Of a stretch of 64,000 nucleotides of DNA, positions 9,508 to 16,550 are shown piece by piece. A program made the position numbers and the translations under genes. The notes below the pieces were generated by a model. The model worked only from the letters and a program-made list of their open reading frames with translations. It did no database searches and was not told where the DNA came from. The stretch comes from an uncultured Prevotella sp. (GTDB lineage: Bacteria > Bacteroidota > Bacteroidia > Bacteroidales > Bacteroidaceae): the NCBI GenBank assembly GCA_900546345.1, contig URCI01000003.1:1-64000 (forward strand). The letters run 5' to 3'. The first letter of the stretch is position 1; every line of letters begins with the position of its first letter.

Positions 9508-9539
9508 TTTGTGATTCTAAAAACAAATACTTAAATTTG
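9508..9539 (+). promoter_or_regulatory. Promoter of the 46-codon gene
   Basis: TTTG (9508-9511), a 20-base spacer and TAAATTTG (9532-9539) fit the Bacteroidetes promoter consensus at every fixed position. The ATG of the small gene is 25 bp downstream. Confidence 0.75.
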
Positions 9540-9564
9540 CAGATAAATAGAGTGTTACTATATT

Positions 9565-9705
9565 ATGGCTACAAGAAAAATATCCAAGAGAGAGTTGAGG
9601 GCATTGCTGCCAAAGAAGCTCAGCAAATATGGTGAATGGTTTTTCTCAGACGATAAGGATAAACTCTATGTCGAAATCAAAGACATGAGGGCGGTATTGA
9701 AATAA
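9565..9705 (+). CDS. Small basic protein of unknown function (46 residues)
   Basis: Begins MATRKISKRELRALLPKKL and ends IKDMRAVLK. It is rich in Lys and Arg in the first half, has an aromatic GEWFF centre, and a DDKDKLYVEI segment that could form a strand. There is no signal peptide or membrane segment. I do not recognise the family. Support for a real gene is contextual: a full-consensus promoter (9508-9539), a 25-bp leader, a sensible ATG, and a perfect 17-bp hairpin 22 bp after the stop codon, all inside a gap of about 500 bp with no other gene. It could also be a structured RNA whose open frame is accidental. Confidence 0.6.
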   Translation: MATRKISKRELRALLPKKLSKYGEWFFSDDKDKLYVEIKDMRAVLK

Positions 9706-9726
9706 TTTTCTTGATATATTAGTATA

Positions 9727-9763
9727 ACAAAGCTGAGCAAGCACACTGCTTGCTCAGCTTTGT
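9727..9763. terminator. Perfect hairpin between the small gene and the AraC gene
   Basis: A 17-bp perfect stem (9727-9743 with 9747-9763) closes a 3-base loop. Both flanks are only weakly T-rich, so it is best read as a two-way terminator serving the small gene (+) and the convergent AraC-family gene (-). Confidence 0.75.
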
Positions 9764-9812
9764 TGGTTTCAGGAGAATTTTATCATAAGTAGGGTCATTG
9801 ATTTCGTCTTCC

Positions 9813-10694
9813 TCAGTTGCTGCTCTTCCTGTATTCCGACGGTGACATGCCGACATGCTCCTTGAAGTATTTGCCCAGGAAGCTTTGGTTGGCGAAGTGG
9901 AGGTCGTCGGTGATCTGCTTGATGCTCTTCGAGGTGTTTTTCAGCAGGTTGCGGAGCTCAAGCGTCACGTAGGTGTCGATCCACTCGTTGGGTGTCTGGT
10001 GGCTGACCTGCTTGATGATCTCGGAGAGATATTTCGGTGTGATGGTGAGTTGCAGGGCATACCAGCCCACACGCCGCTCATGGCGGAAATGTTGCTCGAC
10101 CAATTGGATGAACTTCACGAAGATGTCCTCAGCGCGCGCACGTTTGGTTTGCATAAGCTGCTGAGACTGCCAAATGGTGTTTCCGGCATCGTAGATGAGT
10201 GCCTTGAGAAGGCTCTGCACGGTCTCTCGGCGGAAGTGGTGGCTGGCATCACCGACCTTGGTCTTGATAAACGAGAAGAAATCGACGATGTCCTGCTGTT
10301 TTTGTTGATCGAGATGATAGACAGGATGCATGCGCGAGAAGATATACATGGTCGAGAGGTCGTGCACGCCGGCGAGGACCTCATGGAAGTATTGGCTGGA
10401 GATGATGATGACCACTTCTTTATGGTCGGGACTGAGCTTGTAGTAGTCCAGAATGGCTCCGTTGCTGATGATGATGATGTCGCCGGCCCTGACTTTGTGG
10501 TGGATGGTGTCGACACTATATTCTCCTTCTCCTTGTGTGCAAAGGGCGAGCAGGATGAAGTCCATGCGGCGGGGTTCAAGGGTCAGTGGCATGTTGCTCA
10601 TGTTCTCCATGAGCACCAGGTCGTCGTCGATGTAGCTGCCCCCTTGTGAGAGCTTGACGTCGTTGATGGTAATGCTGTTGAGACTGGTGTTCAT
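9813..10694 (-). CDS. AraC-family transcriptional regulator
   Basis: A 293-residue regulator. The N-terminal part (about 1-175) looks like an AraC-type cupin sensor (for example YSVDTIHHKVRAGDIIIISNG). The C-terminal 100 residues hold two helix-turn-helix units, with LTITPKYLSEIIKQVSHQTP in the first and QITDDLHFANQSFLGKYFKEHVGMSPSEYR in the second (quoted in parts here: FANQSFLGKYFKEH and GMSPSEYR). The gene starts 3 bp after the rhamnosidase-like gene and is the last gene of the GH95 operon, so it is probably made together with the enzymes it may control. The inducer is unknown. Confidence 0.88.
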   Translation of the reverse strand: MNTSLNSITINDVKLSQGGSYIDDDLVLMENMSNMPLTLEPRRMDFILLALCTQGEGEYSVDTIHHKVRAGDIIIISNGAILDYYKLSPDHKEVVIIISSQYFHEVLAGVHDLSTMYIFSRMHPVYHLDQQKQQDIVDFFSFIKTKVGDASHHFRRETVQSLLKALIYDAGNTIWQSQQLMQTKRARAEDIFVKFIQLVEQHFRHERRVGWYALQLTITPKYLSEIIKQVSHQTPNEWIDTYVTLELRNLLKNTSKSIKQITDDLHFANQSFLGKYFKEHVGMSPSEYRKSSN

Positions 10695-10697
10695 ATT

Positions 10698-11651
10698 TTA
10701 TTGGAAAGTATTGTCGATATAAGTTTGGGCGACATCCACGGCTTCTGCTTCCGTGATCTGGTCGCGTCGGAAATAGCGGTCACCGGTCACGGTGACGCGA
10801 CGCTGGTCGGTGATGGCGAAGACAGGGGCGGCCTGCTCGTCCATCTGTCCGTTGCAGATGTATCTCAGTCCGGCGGCATGGATCTGTTCGCCCCATCGTG
10901 CCTCGCGCAGATTGAGACGGACGAGTCCGCGGAAGCCTGTGCCATAGTCATAGGTCACCTCACCGTTGGCAGTGTCGAAATGATGATATCCTCTGCTTCT
11001 GATGATTTTCTCGGCAGGCAAAAAGGTCTCGTAGGCTTTGCAGGGAGCGGCCGTCTGTCGGTGGTCTGCTGTGGACGGCGTTTCGCCGGGCTTTGTCTCC
11101 ACGGCATGACGCCACAGTGCCAGGTCGAAGTCGCTGGCCGTCCACGGCGTGCCGGCTTGTCGGCCGTCGACCCACTCATGTCCGTCGGCTGTGAGTCCGG
11201 ATGCGGCTCGTCGGCAGAGCCATGAGCCGTCACTGAAATAGGCAAAGTGTCGGCCCTTGTAATCAGTGCCGTAGAAGACTGCCGACACCTGCCGCCGGGT
11301 AGCGTGAGGCATACCGGGACTGTAGAGCACCGCCACCACGTTGCTGTCGGAGCGCAGATAGGGCGTCACGTCGAACGTCAGAGCGATGGCTGTCGTGTCG
11401 CCCGGCTGCCGTGCCGGATAGAAGAGTGCTGTACCCACCTTGGCTTCGTTGACATACACCTTGACGAGTCCTGTCGTCGTGATGGTCAGGTGAGCCTCAC
11501 GGTGGCGTGCGCCGGAGAGCAGAGTGGTGCGAAACCACATGTGGGCCAGGCTGTCGGTGTCGGGTGCAGCCACCCAGTGGGTGTTGAACTGCTGGGCATT
11601 TGCATATAGTGCCGCTGTCCACAAAACGATTGTCAACAGCCAGCCTCTCAT
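10698..11651 (-). CDS. Secreted alpha-L-rhamnosidase-like beta-sandwich protein without a catalytic barrel
   Basis: A 317-residue exported protein (signal peptide 1-19, ending ANAQQ). The sequence resembles the N-terminal accessory beta-sandwich domains of GH78-type rhamnosidases: HWVAAPDTDS, MWFRTTLL, the strand VKVYVNEAKVG, and a later TYDYGTGFRGLVRLNL segment. The large (alpha/alpha)6 catalytic domain expected after these modules is missing, so it is probably a binding or structural protein, or a shortened remnant. Its start codon overlaps the stop of the GH95 gene by four bases (ATGA), and AraC follows after 3 bp. Assignment rests on pattern recognition only. Confidence 0.55.
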   Translation of the reverse strand: MRGWLLTIVLWTAALYANAQQFNTHWVAAPDTDSLAHMWFRTTLLSGARHREAHLTITTTGLVKVYVNEAKVGTALFYPARQPGDTTAIALTFDVTPYLRSDSNVVAVLYSPGMPHATRRQVSAVFYGTDYKGRHFAYFSDGSWLCRRAASGLTADGHEWVDGRQAGTPWTASDFDLALWRHAVETKPGETPSTADHRQTAAPCKAYETFLPAEKIIRSRGYHHFDTANGEVTYDYGTGFRGLVRLNLREARWGEQIHAAGLRYICNGQMDEQAAPVFAITDQRRVTVTGDRYFRRDQITEAEAVDVAQTYIDNTFQ

Positions 11652-13996
11652 TCTATAATTGTGTTTTTGTTCTTTTTCACTTTGATAGTCTTTTTCATAC
11701 CATTGTAGAGGAGTGTCACCTTACCGCTGCGTACGCCAGAGAGTTTGCACCGGGTGACGCGGCCATTCTTCCATGCCATCGAGACCGTGTAACCGCCGCG
11801 TGCTCTCAGTCCGCTGACGGATCCGTCGGCCCACTGCTGTGGCAGCGCCGGCAAAAGCTCGATCGTGCCGTCGTGACTTTGCATAAGCATCTCACAGACA
11901 CCGGCTACACCGCCGAAGTTACCATCGATCTGGAAGGGTGGGTGAGCATCGAAGAGGTTGGGAAACGTGCCACCATGCTGTGACCGCGTGTGCTCCGGAT
12001 CGACATAAGCCAAAAGCTTCTGATAGATGTGATAGGCCATCTGGCCATTATGGAGGCGTGCCCAGAGGTTGATGCGCCAGCCTGTGCTCCAACCTGTCGT
12101 CTGTTCGCCTTTTTGTCGCAGTGTCGCTGCGGCGGCTTTAGCCAGTTCGGGGGTGCCGCTGACGGTGATCTGATGTCCGGGATAGAGACCGATGAGGTGG
12201 CTCTGATGGCGGTGATGGAAATCCTCGTCGTCCCAGTCGTGGTACCACTCGTTGAGGTCGCCGCTGTGTCCGACGACGTAGGGATGTAGCCGGTCAAGGG
12301 CATGTTGCAGCGAGTCGCGGAGGGCTGGGTCTGTGCCAAGCGTGCGAGCAGCCTGCAAGGTGTTGGTGAACAGCTCACGGATGATGGCAAGATCGGCTGT
12401 ACCACCATACATCGTTGCGCCCTTATATCCTTTGTCGTTGATATAGAAAGCCTCGGGCGATGTGCTCGGCGCGGTGATGAGCTCTTTGGGATTTTTCGGG
12501 TTGGGGATGAGCCAGTGAAGCATGAACCGGCTGGCACCGCGCATGAGCGGATAGGCCGTCTGGCGGAGATAGTGCTCGTCCTGGGTGTAGAGATAGTGAT
12601 CATAGACGTTCTGCATGAGCCAGGCGCCTCCCATGTTCCAGTTGCTCCACGTGGGACTCTCGTTTTTCTCTCCGACGGGATTGGTCATGGCCCAGATGTC
12701 GCTGTTGTGTCCGCAGCTCCATCCGTCGCGTATGCCGTAGTAGTTCCATGCGTTGCGGTGCCCTGTCTTGGCCAGGTTCTCACAGAAGGAGGCCAGGGGC
12801 GCAAACATCTCGGGCATGGCGGCGACGTCGCAGGGCCAGTAGTTCTCTTCGAGGTTGATGTTGATCGTGTAGTTGCCTCGCCAGGGAGCCCACAGCTTGT
12901 CGTTCCAGAGTCCTTGCAGTTCGGCTGGCGCACCGGGTGTGCGGGAGCAGGAGATGAGCATATAGCGGCCATACTGGAAATAGAGTGTCTCGAGATATTT
13001 GTCAAGCGCGCTGCCCTGTCCGTAGGCGCGGATCATGCTGTCGGTGGTCAACTCCGTGTTGGCGCGTGCGCCGTGGAGGTCGAGCCGCAATCGCTGATAG
13101 ATGGGCTGATAGTCAGCGAGATGGCGTGTGCGCAGGCTGTCGTAGGTGTAGTTGACCAGATGCCATGCGTCGTCCATAGCGTTGGCGAGGTAGGGTGCAC
13201 CTTGTTTGACGGGATGTCGGTCGAAGCCGTTGAAGCTCGTCTCGTTAACGAGGTAGAGCGTCAGCTCGCTGGCTTGCCGGACAAAGAGCGTGCTGTCGTC
13301 GTGCTCGACGGTGCCGTCGGGAGAGGCGGCGCGCACTACGGTGCAGAAATGGATGGTCTCGTTGGGGTCGCCGACGGCGTTGCCCGTCATTGTCAGCTGT
13401 GTGTTGGCAGCCTTGACACCGTGGGGGACGAGCGAGTTGAGGGCGAGTCTGACGTTGATGGCCTTTGGCGCGGAGCTCTTGATGCGCACGGCGATGGCCT
13501 TGTCGGGATGCGAGGCAAAGTATTCGCGCTCAAAGGTGATACCGCCACGTGTGTAGCGGTCGCGGCAGAGCGCACTGTCGAGGTCGAGCTCTCGGCGGTA
13601 GCCGGTTGTCGCTCCGTCGTTGAGGTCAAAGATGCGCAGCGTGCCCAAGGGCTCGTAGAACTGCGAGTTATGTCCTTGAACATAGTGTTGCAGCGAGTCG
13701 GCGAGGGGATAGTCTTCGTTGAAGAGTGCCTCGCGGATGGCAGGGATCCACTGGTGGGCCGTGCTGTCGATGCTGAGGTCTACTGGCTTGCCGGTCCAGA
13801 AGGTGATGTCGTTGAGTTGTAGGATGTCGCAGTCAGGGGCGCCATAGACGAGCGCTCCTATCTTGCCGTTGCCGATGGGCAGCGACTGTTCGAAGAGACG
13901 GGCCGGACGGTCATACCACAGCCGCATGGGAAGTTGCTGTGCGCAGGTGGCGATGGTCACCAAGGCCAATGATAAGGTCGTGAGGATGCGATGCAT
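11648..13996 (-). CDS. GH95 family glycoside hydrolase (alpha-L-fucosidase type)
   Basis: A 782-residue exported enzyme of family GH95, which cleaves alpha-1,2-L-fucosyl or alpha-L-galactosyl residues by inversion. A signal peptide (ending ATCAQQ) is followed by the family opening LWYDRPARLFEQSLPIGNGK. Catalytic-site landmarks are present: YTININLEENYWP with the two Asn that activate water, TSPE with the candidate general acid Glu, and HPPFQIDGNFGG with the conserved Asp. The length is normal. The overlap with the rhamnosidase-like gene indicates translational coupling. A rhamnosidase-like neighbour fits pectin or xyloglucan side chains, but fucose against galactose specificity cannot be decided here. 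Confidence 0.92.
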   Translation of the reverse strand: MHRILTTLSLALVTIATCAQQLPMRLWYDRPARLFEQSLPIGNGKIGALVYGAPDCDILQLNDITFWTGKPVDLSIDSTAHQWIPAIREALFNEDYPLADSLQHYVQGHNSQFYEPLGTLRIFDLNDGATTGYRRELDLDSALCRDRYTRGGITFEREYFASHPDKAIAVRIKSSAPKAINVRLALNSLVPHGVKAANTQLTMTGNAVGDPNETIHFCTVVRAASPDGTVEHDDSTLFVRQASELTLYLVNETSFNGFDRHPVKQGAPYLANAMDDAWHLVNYTYDSLRTRHLADYQPIYQRLRLDLHGARANTELTTDSMIRAYGQGSALDKYLETLYFQYGRYMLISCSRTPGAPAELQGLWNDKLWAPWRGNYTININLEENYWPCDVAAMPEMFAPLASFCENLAKTGHRNAWNYYGIRDGWSCGHNSDIWAMTNPVGEKNESPTWSNWNMGGAWLMQNVYDHYLYTQDEHYLRQTAYPLMRGASRFMLHWLIPNPKNPKELITAPSTSPEAFYINDKGYKGATMYGGTADLAIIRELFTNTLQAARTLGTDPALRDSLQHALDRLHPYVVGHSGDLNEWYHDWDDEDFHHRHQSHLIGLYPGHQITVSGTPELAKAAAATLRQKGEQTTGWSTGWRINLWARLHNGQMAYHIYQKLLAYVDPEHTRSQHGGTFPNLFDAHPPFQIDGNFGGVAGVCEMLMQSHDGTIELLPALPQQWADGSVSGLRARGGYTVSMAWKNGRVTRCKLSGVRSGKVTLLYNGMKKTIKVKKNKNTIIE

Positions 13997-14050
13997 GGAT
14001 GAGGTGTTGAAACGTAAATCGTTAAGCAGGCTGACAGTCAGCGGCTGCCG

Positions 14051-14083
14051 AAAAAAAGAAGGGCGGTCGCTAACGGCCGCCCC
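14051..14083 (-). terminator. Terminator of gyrB
   Basis: GGGCGGTCG (14061-14069) pairs with CGGCCGCCC (14074-14082) with one G-T pair and a TAA-type loop. On the minus strand the stem is followed by TTCTTTTTTT. It lies about 60 bp after the gyrB stop. Confidence 0.85.
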
Positions 14084-14144
14084 AAATCATATGAATGAGC
14101 TTATGATCTTTCTTCGCACAAGCAAAGATGGTAATAAGCCGTAA

Positions 14145-16118
14145 TTAAGCGTCGATGTTGGCGTAGGTAGCGTTTTGCTCGATAAACTCGCGGCGGGGCT
14201 CCACATCATCGCCCATGAGCATGGAGAAGATCTCGTCGGCCTCGGCAGCGTTCTCGATGGTCACCTGCTTGAGCAAGCGAGTCTTAGGATCCATGGTTGT
14301 TTCCCAAAGCTGGTCGGGGTTCATCTCGCCCAAACCTTTGTAGCGCTGTGTGTGGATGCTCTTGCCGTCCTCTACGCCATTGCCATATTTGTCGAGGAAA
14401 GCCTGGCGCTGCTGATCGTTGTAGCAGTACTCGCTGACCTTGCCCTTGTAAGTGCATTTATAGAGTGGCGGCGTGGCAATGTAGAGGTGTCCGTCCTCGA
14501 TGACCTTTGGCATGAAGCGGTAGAAGAGCGTCATGATCAGTGTGTCGATGTGGGAACCATCGACATCGGCATCGGTCATGATGATGATCTTGTCGTAGCG
14601 CAGCTTGTCGATGTTGGCCTCACGGTCGTCCTCACCGTCGACACCGAAACGCACGCCGATGCTCTGGATGATGTTCATCACCGACTCAGCCTCGAAGACG
14701 CGGTGCCACTGCACTTTCTCGACGTTGAGGATCTTTCCGCGCAATGGCAGGATGGCTTGGGTGTAGCGGTCGCGGCCCTGCTTGGCGGAGCCACCTGCGG
14801 AGTCACCCTCGACGAGGAAGATCTCGCAGTTCTTCGGGTCTTTGTTGGAGCAGTCGGCCAGCTTTCCGGGCAGTCCGCCACCACTCATCACGCTTTTGCG
14901 CTGCACACTCTCGCGTGCCTTGCGGGCAGCCACACGGGCTGTAGCGGCAAGGATTACTTTTTCGCAGATGCGCTTGGCCTCGGCGGGATGCTCTTCGAGA
15001 TAGTTGGTCAGCGCCTCGCCGACGGCCTGGTTGACGGCGCCGGTGACCTCGCTGTTGCCGAGCTTGGTCTTGGTCTGACCCTCGAACTGTGGTTCTGCGA
15101 CCTTGATGGAGATGACAGCTGTCAGTCCCTCGCGGAAGTCCTCACCGGCAATTTCTATCTTTGCCTTCTCGATCTGCTTGGAGATTGCCGGGTCGTTGTC
15201 GGCATAGTTCTTCAACACACGAGTCAAGGCCTGACGGAAGCCCGTGACGTGGGTACCGCCCTCGATGGTGTTGATGTTGTTGACATAAGAGTGGAGGTTC
15301 TCGGAGTAATCGGTGTTGTACATGATAGCCACTTCGATGGGCACACCCTGTTTTTCTGTTTTCAGATAGATGACATCATCGAAGAGGTGGGTGCGGTGAC
15401 GGTCGATGTAGCGGACCATCTCTTTGAGTCCGTCCTTGGCATGGAAGACTTCCTGGCGTGTCTTGCCGTCGTCGTCGGGGCGGAGGTCGGTCAGCGTGAT
15501 CTTAATGCCGGCGTTGAGGTAGGCCAGCTCACGCATACGACGTGCCACGACATCCCACTGGAAGGTGGTGGTGGTGAAGATGGTGGGATCGGGCCAGAAC
15601 TGCTGGCGTGTACCGCGCTTGTCGGTGTCGCCGATGACGCGTACGGGATAGAGCGGCTTGCCCTTTTCGTATTCCTGCTGGTAGATCTTACCATCGCGGT
15701 AGACCTGGGACTTCATGTGTGTTGACAGGGCGTTGACACAGCTCACACCGACGCCGTGGAGACCACCACTGACCTTGTAGGAGCCTTTGTCGAACTTGCC
15801 GCCTGCATGAAGCACGGTCATGACGACTTCCAGCGCACTCTTGTGCAGCTTCTTGTGCTCGTCGACAGGAATACCACGACCATCGTCTTCTACGGTGCAG
15901 GAACCATCGGCGTTGATGGTCACCTCGATGTTGTGGCAGAAGCCTGCCATTGCCTCATCGATGGAGTTGTCGACCGTCTCGTTGATCAGATGGTGCAGAC
16001 CTTTCTCACTAATGTCGCCGATATACATAGCCGGACGTTTGCGCACGGCTTCCAAGCCCTCCAATACTTGAATATTGGAGGCTGAATAATTATCCTCTGG
16101 ATGTTGATTTTCTGCCAT
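14145..16118 (-). CDS. gyrB: DNA gyrase subunit B
   Basis: A 657-residue ATPase subunit of DNA gyrase. The GHKL ATP-binding domain includes ETVDNSIDEAMAG, VEDDGRGIPVDEH and GGLHGVGVSCVNALS; the TOPRIM domain has EGDSAGGSAKQGRDR and DADVDGSHI; the C-terminal tail contains QRYKGLGEMNPDQLWETTMD, which is typical of type IIA B subunits. The short GyrB form without the 170-residue insert of E. coli is normal in this phylum. The N-terminal start (YSASNIQVLEGLEAVRKRP) separates it from the paralogue ParE. It is flanked by its own promoter and terminator. Confidence 0.97.
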   Translation of the reverse strand: MAENQHPEDNYSASNIQVLEGLEAVRKRPAMYIGDISEKGLHHLINETVDNSIDEAMAGFCHNIEVTINADGSCTVEDDGRGIPVDEHKKLHKSALEVVMTVLHAGGKFDKGSYKVSGGLHGVGVSCVNALSTHMKSQVYRDGKIYQQEYEKGKPLYPVRVIGDTDKRGTRQQFWPDPTIFTTTTFQWDVVARRMRELAYLNAGIKITLTDLRPDDDGKTRQEVFHAKDGLKEMVRYIDRHRTHLFDDVIYLKTEKQGVPIEVAIMYNTDYSENLHSYVNNINTIEGGTHVTGFRQALTRVLKNYADNDPAISKQIEKAKIEIAGEDFREGLTAVISIKVAEPQFEGQTKTKLGNSEVTGAVNQAVGEALTNYLEEHPAEAKRICEKVILAATARVAARKARESVQRKSVMSGGGLPGKLADCSNKDPKNCEIFLVEGDSAGGSAKQGRDRYTQAILPLRGKILNVEKVQWHRVFEAESVMNIIQSIGVRFGVDGEDDREANIDKLRYDKIIIMTDADVDGSHIDTLIMTLFYRFMPKVIEDGHLYIATPPLYKCTYKGKVSEYCYNDQQRQAFLDKYGNGVEDGKSIHTQRYKGLGEMNPDQLWETTMDPKTRLLKQVTIENAAEADEIFSMLMGDDVEPRREFIEQNATYANIDA

Positions 16119-16142
16119 TTCTGTTTAGTTCGTATTTATCTG

Positions 16143-16174
16143 CAAAGGTACTAAAAAAGTGTGACTTGACGAAA
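16143..16174 (-). promoter_or_regulatory. Promoter of gyrB
   Basis: On the minus strand TTTC (16171-16174), a 20-base spacer and TACCTTTG (16143-16150) match the consensus with one change in the -33 box. It is 24 bp upstream of the gyrB ATG. Confidence 0.65.
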
Positions 16175-16258
16175 TCTTAGACTGTGAAAAATAGTTGGTT
16201 AGAGACTCTTTCTTCAGATCATGGAACCATCAAGTGGGGCGTGGCCGGAAATGTTGGA

Positions 16259-16472
16259 TAAACTGACATTTTTCCGCGCTCGTGGCTGCGTTTTTCTGAA
16301 GTGAGTCGGCCTTGGCGCCAAAAGAAGCGATTTTTTAGGATGTTTTGTAAGTGGCTTATAATTAGTGAGATATAGATGCGTAACAATTTTGCATCAATAA
16401 AAACAGTGGTTTCGCGGGAATTTCTCTATAGAATTTTCTGCGAAACCACTGTTTTTTGTGTTGTCATCTCAG
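16259..16472 (+). repeat. Dispersed structured element, copy A
   Basis: Shares with the segment at 46976-47265 an identical 19-mer (TAAACTGACATTTTTCCGC at 16259-16277), an AGAAGC block, a TTTTGTAA-TGGCT block, a core close to TTCTCTATAGAATTTTC, and a final CATCTCAG. The right part is a hairpin (16399-16456). The stems of the two copies differ in sequence but stay complementary. No open frame is conserved. It fills most of the 411-bp gap between gyrB and the GH43-GH8 gene. Confidence 0.7.
16399..16456. terminator. Large hairpin in copy A, possible terminator of the GH43-GH8 gene
   Basis: A perfect 17-bp stem (16399-16415 with 16440-16456) is flanked by a T-run on each strand. It lies 74 bp beyond the stop codon of the leftward GH43-GH8 gene, so it could end that transcript. 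It is also the structured core of the dispersed element. Confidence 0.6.
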
Positions 16473-16550
16473 TGTCTTCTATCGGTCATCTCGGTGTTTT
16501 GTCCGTGTCATCTCGGTTTTTTGTATCGGTCATCTCAGTGTTTTCGTCGT
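16463..16550 (+). repeat. Four tandem 22-bp repeats at the 3' end of the GH43-GH8 gene
   Basis: Units begin at 16463, 16485, 16507 and 16529, each opening GTCATCTC(A/G)G and followed by a T-rich half. The fourth unit contains the stop codon of the GH43-GH8 gene (16530-16532), so the last seven or so codons of that gene are repeat sequence. Confidence 0.85.

Noticed and set aside
12302..13822. A 506-codon open frame on the + strand opposite the GH95 gene
   Set aside because: Same reasoning: Val/Gly/Ala-rich, no domain, and fully inside a well-supported enzyme gene.
14175..15725. A 516-codon open frame opposite gyrB
   Set aside because: It lies in a highly conserved gene and shows only the typical Leu/Val/Asp-rich shadow composition.
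14145..16118. parE (topoisomerase IV) instead of gyrB
   Set aside because: The N-terminal sequence SNIQVLEGLEAVRKRPAMYIG fits GyrB; ParE of this phylum has a different opening.
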